Shown in pieces: positions 29,187 through 36,671 of a stretch of 48,725 nt of DNA (position 1 is its first letter; each line of letters begins with the position of its first letter). Location of the stretch: assembly GCF_900102915.1 (NCBI RefSeq), contig NZ_FNGG01000012.1:1-48725 (forward strand). Reading direction: 5' to 3'. The notes under the pieces are model-generated. The model ran no database searches and had not been told where the DNA came from. It was given only the letters and a program-made list of their open reading frames with translations. The translations under genes were made by a program, and so were the position numbers. Origin of the DNA: Salinimicrobium catena (GTDB lineage: Bacteria; Bacteroidota; Bacteroidia; Flavobacteriales; Flavobacteriaceae).

Positions 29187-29933
29187 ATGATAAACAAATT
29201 CTTGATCCTTGCGACTTTTCTAACTGCTTCTTTTGCATTTACCCCTAATACTTCTGAAAAAAATACGACTTCGGAACCTGCTGAAGCAAAAACTGCTGTG
29301 GCAGACCCGGCTTTATCGGCCGAAGATGAGATCAACCTGCTGTATGAGGCTTTTTCAGCTGAAAATGCTTCACTGCCATCGCGTACAGCTTTTACCAACG
29401 GTATTTTGGGCTATCAGAAGCTGGAAGAGGAAGGCAAGATCAAAAAAGAATTGCTTACCATAGTTGATTTCGGGCTTAATTCCACAGAAAAAAGAATGTG
29501 GATCCTGGATATGAAGTCTCAGAAAGTGCTTTATAACACCTATGTTTCCCACGGAAAGAACACCGGTGGAGATAAAGCGACCAATTTCTCAAATACTCCT
29601 AATTCCTTCCAGAGTTCCCTTGGGTTTTATGTAACCGCGGAAACTTACTACGGAAAGAACGGTCTTTCCCTGTTCATTGACGGGATGGAAGAAGGATTCA
29701 ACAGCAACGCGAGAGAACGATATGTTGTAGTACACGGGGCAGATTATGCTACCCAGGATTTCATCGACCGCGCCGGAAGGCTTGGGAGAAGTTACGGATG
29801 TCCTGCCGTGCCGACCAAAGTTTCTAAAGAGATCATCAACAAGATAAAAGGACAATCTGTATTGTTCATTTATCACCCTAATAAGAATTACCTGGAGAAC
29901 TCTAAGTACTTAAATTCAGGTGTAGCAGCTTAA
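29187..29933 (+). CDS. Murein L,D-transpeptidase catalytic domain family protein
   Basis: This 248-residue secreted protein has a signal peptide (MINKFLILATFLTASFAF). After a Glu/Ala-rich linker, the catalytic domain runs from about residue 85 ('LTIVDFGLNSTEKRMWILDMKSQKVLYNTYVSHGK'). The likely catalytic pair is His183 (VVVHGADY) and Cys205 (GRSYGCPAVP). It belongs to the branch typified by 'SYGCPAV', distinct from the YcbB-type enzyme encoded convergently. It probably acts on peptidoglycan stem peptides in the periplasm. Its stop overlaps the end of the opposite gene by 4 bp. Confidence 0.88.
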   Translation: MINKFLILATFLTASFAFTPNTSEKNTTSEPAEAKTAVADPALSAEDEINLLYEAFSAENASLPSRTAFTNGILGYQKLEEEGKIKKELLTIVDFGLNSTEKRMWILDMKSQKVLYNTYVSHGKNTGGDKATNFSNTPNSFQSSLGFYVTAETYYGKNGLSLFIDGMEEGFNSNARERYVVVHGADYATQDFIDRAGRLGRSYGCPAVPTKVSKEIINKIKGQSVLFIYHPNKNYLENSKYLNSGVAA

Positions 29934-31570
29934 TCGGCACTTAAACGGGTGTAGATCTCCTTATCCAGCCTGTAAACATCTTCAGTAAATATAGTTTTAC
30001 CACCGGCCCGCCAGGCAGTCCAGTAGAAATGATGGACCTGGATGGGCTGGTTTATTTTTACCTGAATTGTTTTCCCGGAGGCAATAGTTTCCCTGATCTT
30101 TTCTTCATTCCATTCCTCCTGGTCGCGCAGCACGTAACCTGACAGGTCGACCGCATTTTCAACCCTTACACAACCCGAGCTTTCTGCCCGCTGATTCTGG
30201 CTAAATAAATTTTGGGCTGGGGTATCGTGCAGATAAATAAGGTACTGGTTGGGATATATGATCTTAACCTGACCTAAAGGATTTGTTGGACCTGCTCTTT
30301 GGATAATGGTGTAAGATCGGGCCTGCGGACTGCTCCAGTCAATTTTTTCAGGATCAAGCAAAGTTCCGTCTTTGCTGTAGACCTTCATGTTTTTATTAGT
30401 GAGGTAAGACGGGTCCCTGGATACTTTGGGAATAATATCCTGGACCTTGATAGTGGGTGGAATGGTCCAGGTTGGATTGATAACCACATATCTTATGGTA
30501 TCGCTGAAGATGGGAGTCTGTCTCGCCCTTGTCCCGGCGATGACGTTATGGGTTCTTACCGTATCTCCTTCCTTGACCACCGATAATTTGAACTGCGGAA
30601 TGTTGATGAGGATATAATGCTCTCCCAGGTCCCGGGGATACCAGCGCCAGCGCTCCAGGTTGGCCAGGATCTGTTTGTACCGCTCGCCGACGGTCATGTT
30701 GAGCTCGGCAATGGTGGAATTCCCTATAAGCCCATCCATCTGCAAACCCTTTTCCTTTTGATAAGATCTGACCGCCTCCTGAAGTTTTGTTGAATAAATC
30801 GAATCCGTGAATTCTTCTGAAAGATGCCCCAGTTGCGTCAGCCGGTTGGCTATAGCCGAAAGCCGCGGATCCTTTTCTCCGGGTTTGATGAGCTCTCCTT
30901 CTCTGATCTTGTCAAAAGAAGATTCGCTTTCCCGGAGCTCGGCGTATTCCTGAAGGGAAACTTTTAGATCACGATAGATCTGGTGTGAAGGTTTAAGATC
31001 TTCAAGAGCTTCGGCAATATTATCATTTTCCAGCCCTTGCTGCAGGATCGCTGGCAGATCTTTGTTTTTCCGGGAAACTCCCCAGTTCTTGTACAGCTTC
31101 TTAGGATCGAGTTTTCCGTAGTAAAGATCGTGCGCGTAAGACAAGAAAGCCCCCGTGAGCTGAATATCCAGTTGAGCGGCTTCTTCTTGACCGAGCTCTG
31201 CTGCGTTTTCCAGCAAATGCCGGAGCTCTTCATGGTAATAATCCTTGATGGAAAGGCCTTCAGAATCTGCTTTTTGAAGCTCTCCCAGAAAAGCCGATCT
31301 CTTTTTAGGACTGGTCCAGACAGGAGCATAGCTTCGGATCTCATAGAATTTCGCGATTGTTGAATCGCCTTTCTTTTTAGACAACTGGCCTCTGATCTCT
31401 TCCGGAGAGGTTTCCAGTTCCTTTTCTGAAGCCTCTTCCGGAATATTTTCAGAAATGTTCACGGCAGGATCCTCCCCTGCAGGCTGTTGTTTTTGCTGCA
31501 GATCGTTGCAGGAAACCAGCAGGCAGAAAGAACCTGTTAAGAATAATATTTTTGGGAACCATTTTTTCAT
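29930..31570 (-). CDS. YcbB/LdtD-type L,D-transpeptidase, lipoprotein
   Basis: This 546-residue lipoprotein has a signal peptide ending LLVSC (Cys21). The order is an N-terminal scaffold region, a peptidoglycan-binding segment (about 265-295, 'LQEAVRSYQKEKGLQMDGLIGNSTIAELN') and the YkuD catalytic domain from about 310. Active-site residues appear in 'LIYLHDTPAQNLFSQNQRAESSGCVRVENAVDL', with the catalytic Cys at 467. A PGB-then-YkuD layout with an inserted capping loop is typical of YcbB. It probably forms 3-3 cross-links or links proteins to murein. Confidence 0.93.
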   Translation of the reverse strand: MKKWFPKILFLTGSFCLLVSCNDLQQKQQPAGEDPAVNISENIPEEASEKELETSPEEIRGQLSKKKGDSTIAKFYEIRSYAPVWTSPKKRSAFLGELQKADSEGLSIKDYYHEELRHLLENAAELGQEEAAQLDIQLTGAFLSYAHDLYYGKLDPKKLYKNWGVSRKNKDLPAILQQGLENDNIAEALEDLKPSHQIYRDLKVSLQEYAELRESESSFDKIREGELIKPGEKDPRLSAIANRLTQLGHLSEEFTDSIYSTKLQEAVRSYQKEKGLQMDGLIGNSTIAELNMTVGERYKQILANLERWRWYPRDLGEHYILINIPQFKLSVVKEGDTVRTHNVIAGTRARQTPIFSDTIRYVVINPTWTIPPTIKVQDIIPKVSRDPSYLTNKNMKVYSKDGTLLDPEKIDWSSPQARSYTIIQRAGPTNPLGQVKIIYPNQYLIYLHDTPAQNLFSQNQRAESSGCVRVENAVDLSGYVLRDQEEWNEEKIRETIASGKTIQVKINQPIQVHHFYWTAWRAGGKTIFTEDVYRLDKEIYTRLSAD

Positions 31571-31719
31571 GAGTAGGGTTTTTCGGGATCGACCATGGGT
31601 ATGTGAAAAGATCTTACCCCGGCTAATTATCGGTCAATACAGATGCTTCCGGGAAATATCTTCAGGGTTGCATTTTATTAGAAAGCCTTTCCGCATTCAT
31701 TGGGGCTTGGGAGCCAGGC

Positions 31720-32016
31720 TTAAATTTCAGTAGCCTGCACTTCGCGATATTCCTCGTGGCGCTCAAATTGCTTGGCCGCATATTCGCAAAGCGGATCGAT
31801 CTTGATCTCTTTTTCGCGCGCGTATTGCACACTGTGTTTGATGAGGGAACTGGCCAGTCCTTCTCCCGTATGTTCCGGTTCGGTTTCGGTATGGTCCAGG
31901 GTCATTACATTATTGTCGTTGAGGGTGTAAGTGAGTTCGGCGATAATGGTTTCGTCCTTCTCAATATAGAACATTCCTTTTCCTTCGGTTTCCTTTTGTT
32001 TGATATCGTGTTTCAT
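31720..32016 (-). CDS. Small GNAT acetyltransferase (YjdJ type)
   Basis: This 98-residue protein belongs to the short GNAT branch ('FYIEKDETIIAELTYTL...LDHTETEPEHTGEGLASSLIKHSVQYAREKEIKIDPLCEYAAKQFERHEEY'). The acetyl-CoA loop is 'HTGEGLA', and 'PLCEYAAKQFE' matches the family's conserved C-terminal motif. The substrate is unknown. Its ATG shares a base with the clpP stop (TAATG), so the pair is probably translationally coupled. Confidence 0.9.
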   Translation of the reverse strand: MKHDIKQKETEGKGMFYIEKDETIIAELTYTLNDNNVMTLDHTETEPEHTGEGLASSLIKHSVQYAREKEIKIDPLCEYAAKQFERHEEYREVQATEI

Positions 32017-32579
32017 TACTTGTGCTTTTTGATTACTTCATCCACAATTCCGTATTCTATGGATTCTGTGGCATCCATCCAGTAATCGCGGTTAAAATCC
32101 TTTATGATCCTTTCGTAGTCCTGATTACAGTTCTTTGCCAGGATCTTGGCGCTAAGGTCTTTGATTTTAAGGATCTCGGTCGCCTGGATCTCGATGTTGG
32201 AAGCCTGTCCCTGTGCGCCTCCGCTGGGCTGGTGGATCATCACCTTGGCATGCGGCTGTATGAACCTGTGGCCTTTCTTGCCTGCAGAAAGCAGGATAGA
32301 AGCCATGGAGGCCGCGATCCCGGTGCAAATGGTGGAGACCGGACTGTTGAGCGAAAGCATGGTGTCATAGATGGCGAAGCCGGCCGTAACATAGCCTCCG
32401 GGGCTGCTGATATAGAATTGGATCTCTTCATTGCCGGTAGCATCCAGGTACAACATTCTTTCTATAAGGTGCTTTGCTGCTTTGTCATCGATCATTCCCC
32501 ATAAGAAGATCTTTCTTTCACTAAGGAGTGACCGGTCTATGACGTCCTGCAGTTTTCCGCGATTATCTGTATTGCCCAT
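32016..32579 (-). CDS. clpP: ClpP-type protease subunit (short paralogue)
   Basis: This protein is 187 residues from the ATG at 32579 (MGNTDNRGKLQDVIDRS). The open frame extends 62 codons upstream, but that extension overlaps the divergent gene and has no ClpP similarity. The catalytic triad is intact: Ser91 (TGIAASMAS), His116 (KVMIHQPSGG) and Asp165 (NRDYWMD). The N-terminus lacks the usual 'PxVIEQTxRGER' axial-loop sequence, which suggests a second ClpP-like paralogue rather than the main housekeeping ClpP. It heads an operon with the small GNAT. No Clp ATPase gene is nearby. Confidence 0.9.
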   Translation of the reverse strand: MGNTDNRGKLQDVIDRSLLSERKIFLWGMIDDKAAKHLIERMLYLDATGNEEIQFYISSPGGYVTAGFAIYDTMLSLNSPVSTICTGIAASMASILLSAGKKGHRFIQPHAKVMIHQPSGGAQGQASNIEIQATEILKIKDLSAKILAKNCNQDYERIIKDFNRDYWMDATESIEYGIVDEVIKKHK

Positions 32580-32640
32580 TTCTAATATTTTCTTGGATCG
32601 TTTAGCTAAAAATATGACTATTTTTGCGGAAAAGTCACGA

Positions 32641-33066
32641 ATGAACCCGGCATTTAACAAGATTTTAAAGGAGCAAATTCCACAGATCCTCCCGCTGGTG
32701 CAGCGGTTGATGGAAAACCAGTTTTCAGATGAGATCCTGCAGGAACGCTTTGAAGAAATGTTCACGCAAAACTATGAATGCTTCGGAATTTATCTCGAAG
32801 AGAAGCTAGTAGGTGTCTTCGGCATGTGGTTCATGACCCGGCACTACGCGGGCAGGTCTTGCGAACCCGACCATATCTATATAGATGAGGCTTACCGAAG
32901 CAAAGGAATGGGAAAGAAGTTGTTCGAATTCATCTATGCCTACGCGCGTGAAAAGGGTTGTGAAACCTCAGAACTAAATAGTTACGTCCACAACTTTCGC
33001 AGTCACAAATTCTACCTCAATGAGGACTACGTCATCAAGGGCTATCATTTTTTGAAAAAGCTTTGA
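32641..33066 (+). CDS. GNAT family N-acetyltransferase
   Basis: This protein is 141 residues from the ATG at 32641 (MNPAFNKILKE). The frame is open further upstream, including an ATG at 32614, but a TATTTTTG box at 32619-32626 would then lie inside the coding region, so the shorter start is preferred. The GNAT core is clear: 'FGIYLEEKLVGVFGMWFM', 'DHIYIDEAYRSKGMGKKLFEFIYAYAREKGCETSELNSYVHNFRSHKFYLNEDY'. The acetyl-CoA loop is RSKGMG. It is divergent from clpP and precedes tRNA-Gly by 86 nt. The substrate is unknown. Confidence 0.88.
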   Translation: MNPAFNKILKEQIPQILPLVQRLMENQFSDEILQERFEEMFTQNYECFGIYLEEKLVGVFGMWFMTRHYAGRSCEPDHIYIDEAYRSKGMGKKLFEFIYAYAREKGCETSELNSYVHNFRSHKFYLNEDYVIKGYHFLKKL

Positions 33067-33071
33067 TTTTT

Positions 33072-33103
33072 TTTGAGAGATAAGAACTTTCAGATTATAT
33101 TTG
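33072..33103 (+). promoter_or_regulatory. Near-consensus Bacteroidota promoter of tRNA-Gly
   Basis: TTTG (33072-33075), 20-nt spacer, TATATTTG (33096-33103) matches the Bacteroidota primary-sigma consensus TTTG-N19-21-TAnnTTTG exactly. Transcription should start near 33110, about 43 nt before the tRNA. Confidence 0.88.
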
Positions 33104-33152
33104 CAGGGCAATTGGGTAAGGCAGCCGCCGCTTCTCAATTAGATCTATCAAC

Positions 33153-33225
33153 GCGGGAGTAGCTCAGTTGGTAGAGCGTCAGCCTTCCAAGCTGAATGTC
33201 GCCGGTTCGAACCCGGTCTCCCGCT
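33153..33225 (+). tRNA. tRNA-Gly(TCC)
   Basis: This 73-nt cloverleaf has acceptor stem GCGGGAG / CTCCCGC, D-arm GCTC-AGTTGGTA-GAGC, anticodon stem-loop TCAGC-CTTCCAA-GCTGA with anticodon TCC, and T-arm GCCGG-TTCGAAC-CCGGT. The discriminator base is T and no CCA is encoded. A strong promoter lies upstream and a terminator immediately downstream, so it is a single tRNA unit. Confidence 0.96.
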
Positions 33226-33227
33226 CA

Positions 33228-33255
33228 AAGCCTCGTCGAAAGACGAGGCTTTTTT
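33228..33255 (+). terminator. Intrinsic terminator of tRNA-Gly
   Basis: The 10-bp stem AAGCCTCGTC / GACGAGGCTT with a GAAA tetraloop is followed by a T-run. It starts 3 nt after the tRNA. Confidence 0.92.
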
Positions 33256-33535
33256 ATGACGTCACGCTCGGGCTCCTCGAAGTCTCTTGACTTCGAGGTA
33301 TTTTCAACCGCGCTCTGCGAAGCCGCGCTCCTCGAAGTCTCCTGACTTCGTGTTTTCTCTTTTCAAAGCGGTTTCTCGCGCTCCGCGAAGTCTCCTGACT
33401 TCGAGTTATTTTATAGTTATATTCACGCTCCTCGAAGTCTCTTGACTTCGAGGTATTTTCAACCGCGCTCTGCGAAGCCGCGCTCCTCGAAGCCTCCTGA
33501 CTTCGTGTTTTCTCTCTACAAAGCGGTTTCCGTTG
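33256..33535. repeat. 155-bp tandem duplication built of GAAGTC/GACTTC hairpins
   Basis: Two copies of a unit start at 33273 and 33428 (period 155 bp), the second ending near 33530. The array contains five related palindromes: 33275-33298 (CCTCGAAGTC-TCTT-GACTTCGAGG, perfect), 33333-33350, 33386-33403, 33430-33453 and 33488-33505. Between them lie GCGCTCTGCGAAGCCGCG words that are also self-complementary. There is no coding potential. It fills most of the 467-bp tRNA-Gly to membrane-protein spacer. Confidence 0.9.
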
Positions 33536-33546
33536 CTGTTACTTTT

Positions 33547-33582
33547 GCATAACAATATATTGCTAGAAGCAAATTGTTATGC
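33547..33582. repeat. 10-bp inverted repeat GCATAACAAT ... ATTGTTATGC
   Basis: Perfect 10-bp arms at 33547-33556 and 33573-33582 are separated by 16 nt. It lies between the tandem hairpins and the small membrane protein gene, and its right arm runs into a TATTTTTG-like box. It could be an operator for a dimeric regulator or an end of a small element. Confidence 0.6.
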
Positions 33583-33692
33583 TTTTATTTTTGCCAAAAT
33601 GTTAATACTTTCTTTAAATTTTAGTATAAAAATTTGTTTGATTGGGAATTTTTGTAGTTTTCTACTAACCAACCAACTAAAACCCTAATTAT

Positions 33693-33896
33693 ATGACCAG
33701 GAAGAATCCTTATTTTTTGATCGGTACCCTCGGTATGTTAATGACCTCTATCTTTAATATCCTGTTGGAAACCATAGTGGCAGAAGGAAGTCTTATCTCT
33801 TCATTTTCTCTCCTGTATCCGGTATTCATCGCTTTTCTTTTAGTTGGAGCAGGAAATATGGTAAGACACCAGCATAGATCGCATCAGATAAATTAG
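33693..33896 (+). CDS. Small membrane protein of unknown function
   Basis: This 67-residue protein has two hydrophobic segments (about residues 8-28 and 38-54: 'FLIGTLGMLMTSIFNILL' and 'FSLLYPVFIAFLLVGAGNMV'). The N-terminus is short and basic (MTRKNPY) and the C-terminus His/Arg-rich (RHQHRSHQIN). I do not recognise a family. It ends 32 nt before the next gene in the same direction. The ATG is preceded by an A/T-rich spacer, and base use looks coding, but the gene is short. Confidence 0.65.
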   Translation: MTRKNPYFLIGTLGMLMTSIFNILLETIVAEGSLISSFSLLYPVFIAFLLVGAGNMVRHQHRSHQIN

Positions 33897-33928
33897 TAAT
33901 TTCCCGCCTCTTAAACTTAGAGGTGAAA

Positions 33929-34747
33929 ATGAACATACGCAACCTTGCTGCAACCGGCACGGCAGACATTGTAGAATGCCTTTTATCCGCTTTTTCCAAT
34001 TATTTTGTACAGCTGCCTTCAGAGGTTTATTATTGGGAAGACCGCTTTAAAGCGGCCCGTGTAGATCTTACTCTTTCCTTCGGAATGTTCGATGAGGATA
34101 AACTTGTGGGGTTCATCATCAATGGTATTGACCACCACAATGGCAAGCTCACCGCTTTCAACTCCGGTACGGGCGTACTTCCTGCCTACCGCGGAAAAGC
34201 CGTTGTAGACCAACTATATGAACACGCCATTCCCTTGTTCAAAGAGCGCGGGGTTGAAAAATGTATGCTGGAGGTAATACAGGAAAATGAGCGGGCGCTA
34301 AAAGTGTACAAAAGAATAGGATTTGATATTTCCAGAAGCCTTACCGCCTGGAAAGGCAGCCTTGAAAATGATAATTCTCGGTATGATCTTAAAGAAGTCA
34401 ATTTTCAGGAGATCCTGGATAAGGGTTTATATAGATCTGAATTGTATTCCTGGGACAATATGGCCGAAGCCGTGTTGCTTTCCGAAGCAAATAAAAAGAG
34501 TTACCTGGTTTCAGATAAAAACGGGGAACTAAAAGGCTATTTTACAATAGGTGCCAACGGGATGGTAGCGCAGGTTTTCGCGGTTGAGAAAAAACATCAT
34601 TCCGAAGTTGTCAAGAGTATTGCTGGAGTATCTCCTGAAGTGCGTTTTGGAAATATCCCTCTGGAAAGACAAAAGCTGATAGGCAGTCTTCAAAAACTGG
34701 GATTTGAGAATACCGTGAACCAGTACGAAATGGAATACCTGCTTTAA
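33929..34747 (+). CDS. GNAT family N-acetyltransferase with extra C-terminal domain
   Basis: This protein is 272 residues from the ATG at 33929; a GTG two codons upstream is possible but less likely. The N-terminal half is a GNAT domain: 'LTLSFGMFDEDKLVGFIINGID', 'NSGTGVLPAYRGKAVVDQLYEHAIPLFKERGVEKCMLEVIQENERALKVYKRIGFDISR'. The acetyl-CoA loop is RGKAVV. The C-terminal half (from about residue 165) has 'KKSYLVSDKNGELKGYFTIG' and looks like a degenerate second GNAT-like lobe. The substrate is unknown. It is convergent with the antiporter gene, with no space between stops. Confidence 0.88.
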   Translation: MNIRNLAATGTADIVECLLSAFSNYFVQLPSEVYYWEDRFKAARVDLTLSFGMFDEDKLVGFIINGIDHHNGKLTAFNSGTGVLPAYRGKAVVDQLYEHAIPLFKERGVEKCMLEVIQENERALKVYKRIGFDISRSLTAWKGSLENDNSRYDLKEVNFQEILDKGLYRSELYSWDNMAEAVLLSEANKKSYLVSDKNGELKGYFTIGANGMVAQVFAVEKKHHSEVVKSIAGVSPEVRFGNIPLERQKLIGSLQKLGFENTVNQYEMEYLL

Positions 34748-35953
34748 TTACTGGTCATCTTCATTTATCTCTCCGGCCTTCTTTAGTGCGAAACGCGTAA
34801 CGAAAGGAGTGGTCAATTCAAACAGGATAGTAGACCCCAAAATGATGTTGAGCAGCAGGGAACCTGATTCTTCAAATCCCGGCTGATTGGTAGCTCTTAT
34901 GGCAAGGCCTATTGCCACCCCGGCCTGCGGAAAAAGACAGAGGCCCAGCAACCGCCGTGTTTTTTTCTCTGTTCCAATCAGGCGCATTCCTGTATAGGCA
35001 CCGGAATATTTTCCCAGAGTTCGCAGGACTACATAAAGCAGCACCAGGTAAAGGGAGTTCAAAAATGCATTTATTTCAAAGTGTATTCCCGCAAGGGTGA
35101 AAAAGAACAGGAAAACCAGTTCTTCGATATGCTGCAGGGGCAACAGCCATTCTGCCTGTTTCTTGGGGTAGAACATCACAGAAACGAACCCGAGGGTCAT
35201 ACAACTCAAGAGCAGGGAAAACTTCAGGAGCACCGAGATCCCGAAAACCAGGAAGATGAAGCCAATGATGGTGGCCAGTCGCAATTCCTCCTTTTCCAGG
35301 CGCTTCCCAACATGTCCCAGCGCAACGCCAAAAACTCCACCCAGCAGGAGAGAACCGCCTACTTCTTTGAGCCCTTCCAGAATGCTTCCGGAGAAATTGC
35401 CTTCAGCGCCTAATCCTAAAATCAGTGTAAAGAAAATGATCCCCACCGCATCATCAATGGCGATGACACCCAACAGGGAATTCGTGAGCTTTCCTTTAGC
35501 CTTGTATTCCTCGATGATGCCCAAAGTGGCAGCCGGGGCTGTTGCCGTTGCTACCGCGCCATAGACCAGCGCGTGGTAAAAAGTGATCTCCTGTAAGCTG
35601 CCTATCATCATGCTGAGACCCCACAATCCCAGTCCTACAAAGATAAGCACGCCAATGGATTGACCTATCACGGTGGCGGTCACCACGCCTTCTTCTTTTT
35701 TAAGATCTGCAGGATTGATCTCAGAACCTATAATGTAGGCTATAATTCCAAGGGCGATATCGGTCAAGACGGGCGACCAGCCTTCCGTAGAAAAATTTAA
35801 GACTCCGCCCAACAGGCCCGGAGAAAACAGCACTCCCACCAGGATATAGATCACGATGCGCGGGAAATTCACTTTTTCTGAAAGCAGTCCCAGGAGGGAG
35901 CCAAGGGTGATGAGTACCCCCATGATGAGAACGGCTGGAATTTCCTGTGGCAT
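34748..35953 (-). CDS. Cation/proton antiporter (CPA2, NhaP/KefB-like membrane domain)
   Basis: This protein is 401 residues from the ATG at 35953 (MPQEIPAVLIMGVLITLGSLLG). The upstream extension in frame (Cys-rich, hydrophilic) is not conserved-looking. Around 12 membrane helices are visible. The transport motif is 'GVIAIDDAVGIIFF' with a double Asp, the arrangement of electrogenic antiporters. Other landmarks are 'EKVNFPRIVIYILVGVLFSPGLLG' and 'LGIIAYIIGSEI'. It has no C-terminal TrkA-N or TrkA-C regulatory domain, so it is the bare membrane unit. The ion is probably Na+ or K+. Confidence 0.9.
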   Translation of the reverse strand: MPQEIPAVLIMGVLITLGSLLGLLSEKVNFPRIVIYILVGVLFSPGLLGGVLNFSTEGWSPVLTDIALGIIAYIIGSEINPADLKKEEGVVTATVIGQSIGVLIFVGLGLWGLSMMIGSLQEITFYHALVYGAVATATAPAATLGIIEEYKAKGKLTNSLLGVIAIDDAVGIIFFTLILGLGAEGNFSGSILEGLKEVGGSLLLGGVFGVALGHVGKRLEKEELRLATIIGFIFLVFGISVLLKFSLLLSCMTLGFVSVMFYPKKQAEWLLPLQHIEELVFLFFFTLAGIHFEINAFLNSLYLVLLYVVLRTLGKYSGAYTGMRLIGTEKKTRRLLGLCLFPQAGVAIGLAIRATNQPGFEESGSLLLNIILGSTILFELTTPFVTRFALKKAGEINEDDQ

Positions 35954-36062
35954 AAATTGGTTGATTTTCTTAAAGTTAAGAATTGGCAGAAGATTGTCCA
36001 AGGAGAAGCAGCAGCAGTTGTTCGGTTTCAATAATCTTGCTTTCTTTTCCTATTTTTAAGTC

Positions 36063-36671
36063 ATGAACAAAAAAGCAATGGAACGAGATAACATATTGCC
36101 AAAAGAGGGGGAAGCCTATTACTTCGGAAGTATTCTGACTCCCAAAGAAGCCGATTATTATTTCGAAAGACTTTTTAAAACCATAGACTGGCAGCAGGAT
36201 GAGGTGATCATATTCGGAAAAAGGATCGTCACAAAGAGGAAGACGGGCTGGTATGGCGAAAAAGAATTTGAGTACACCTATTCTAAGATCACCCGCAAAG
36301 CGAAGATCTGGACGCCTGAACTGGTCGCACTGATGAAGCTTGTGGAAAAAAGAACCGGGCTGGAGTTCAATTCCTGCCTGCTCAACCTGTATCACAGCGG
36401 GGAGGAAGGTATGTCCTGGCACAGTGATGCCGAGGCCGAACTGGGAAAGGATCCTGCCATCGCCTCGCTCAGCCTGGGAGCCGAACGCAAATTCGTACTG
36501 AAAAATAAAGCTTCAGGAGAGAAAATTTCCCTGGAACTGGAAAACGGCAGTCTGCTGCTCATGAAAGGGCAAACCCAGAAATTCTGGCTGCACAGCCTTC
36601 CGAAGACAAAAAAGGTAAAAGAGCCTCGCATCAATCTTACCTTCAGAAAGATCGTAAAGACTAAAAAATAG
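36063..36671 (+). CDS. alkB: AlkB-like 2-oxoglutarate/Fe(II) dioxygenase
   Basis: This 202-residue protein belongs to the AlkB family, which repairs alkylated bases by oxidative demethylation. The Fe ligands are in 'MSWHSDAEAELG' (His, Asp) and 'FWLHSLPKTKKVKEPRINLTFR' (His); the Arg residues of RINLTFR bind 2-oxoglutarate. 'RKTGWYG' and 'FNSCLLNLYHSGEEGM' match the ALKBH2/3-type branch. Its last 11 bases overlap the end of convergent glsA. Confidence 0.94.
   Translation: MNKKAMERDNILPKEGEAYYFGSILTPKEADYYFERLFKTIDWQQDEVIIFGKRIVTKRKTGWYGEKEFEYTYSKITRKAKIWTPELVALMKLVEKRTGLEFNSCLLNLYHSGEEGMSWHSDAEAELGKDPAIASLSLGAERKFVLKNKASGEKISLELENGSLLLMKGQTQKFWLHSLPKTKKVKEPRINLTFRKIVKTKK

Noticed and set aside
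31571-31719. Small gene in the gap between the small GNAT and the YcbB-type enzyme
   Set aside because: Only a plus-strand frame crosses it, mostly antisense to the transpeptidase, with no recognisable protein features.
32580-32765. 62-codon N-terminal extension of clpP
   Set aside because: It overlaps the divergent GNAT gene and has no resemblance to ClpP.
33153-33690. Integrated element at tRNA-Gly
   Set aside because: There is no integrase and no duplicated tRNA 3' end; the downstream region is only hairpin repeats.
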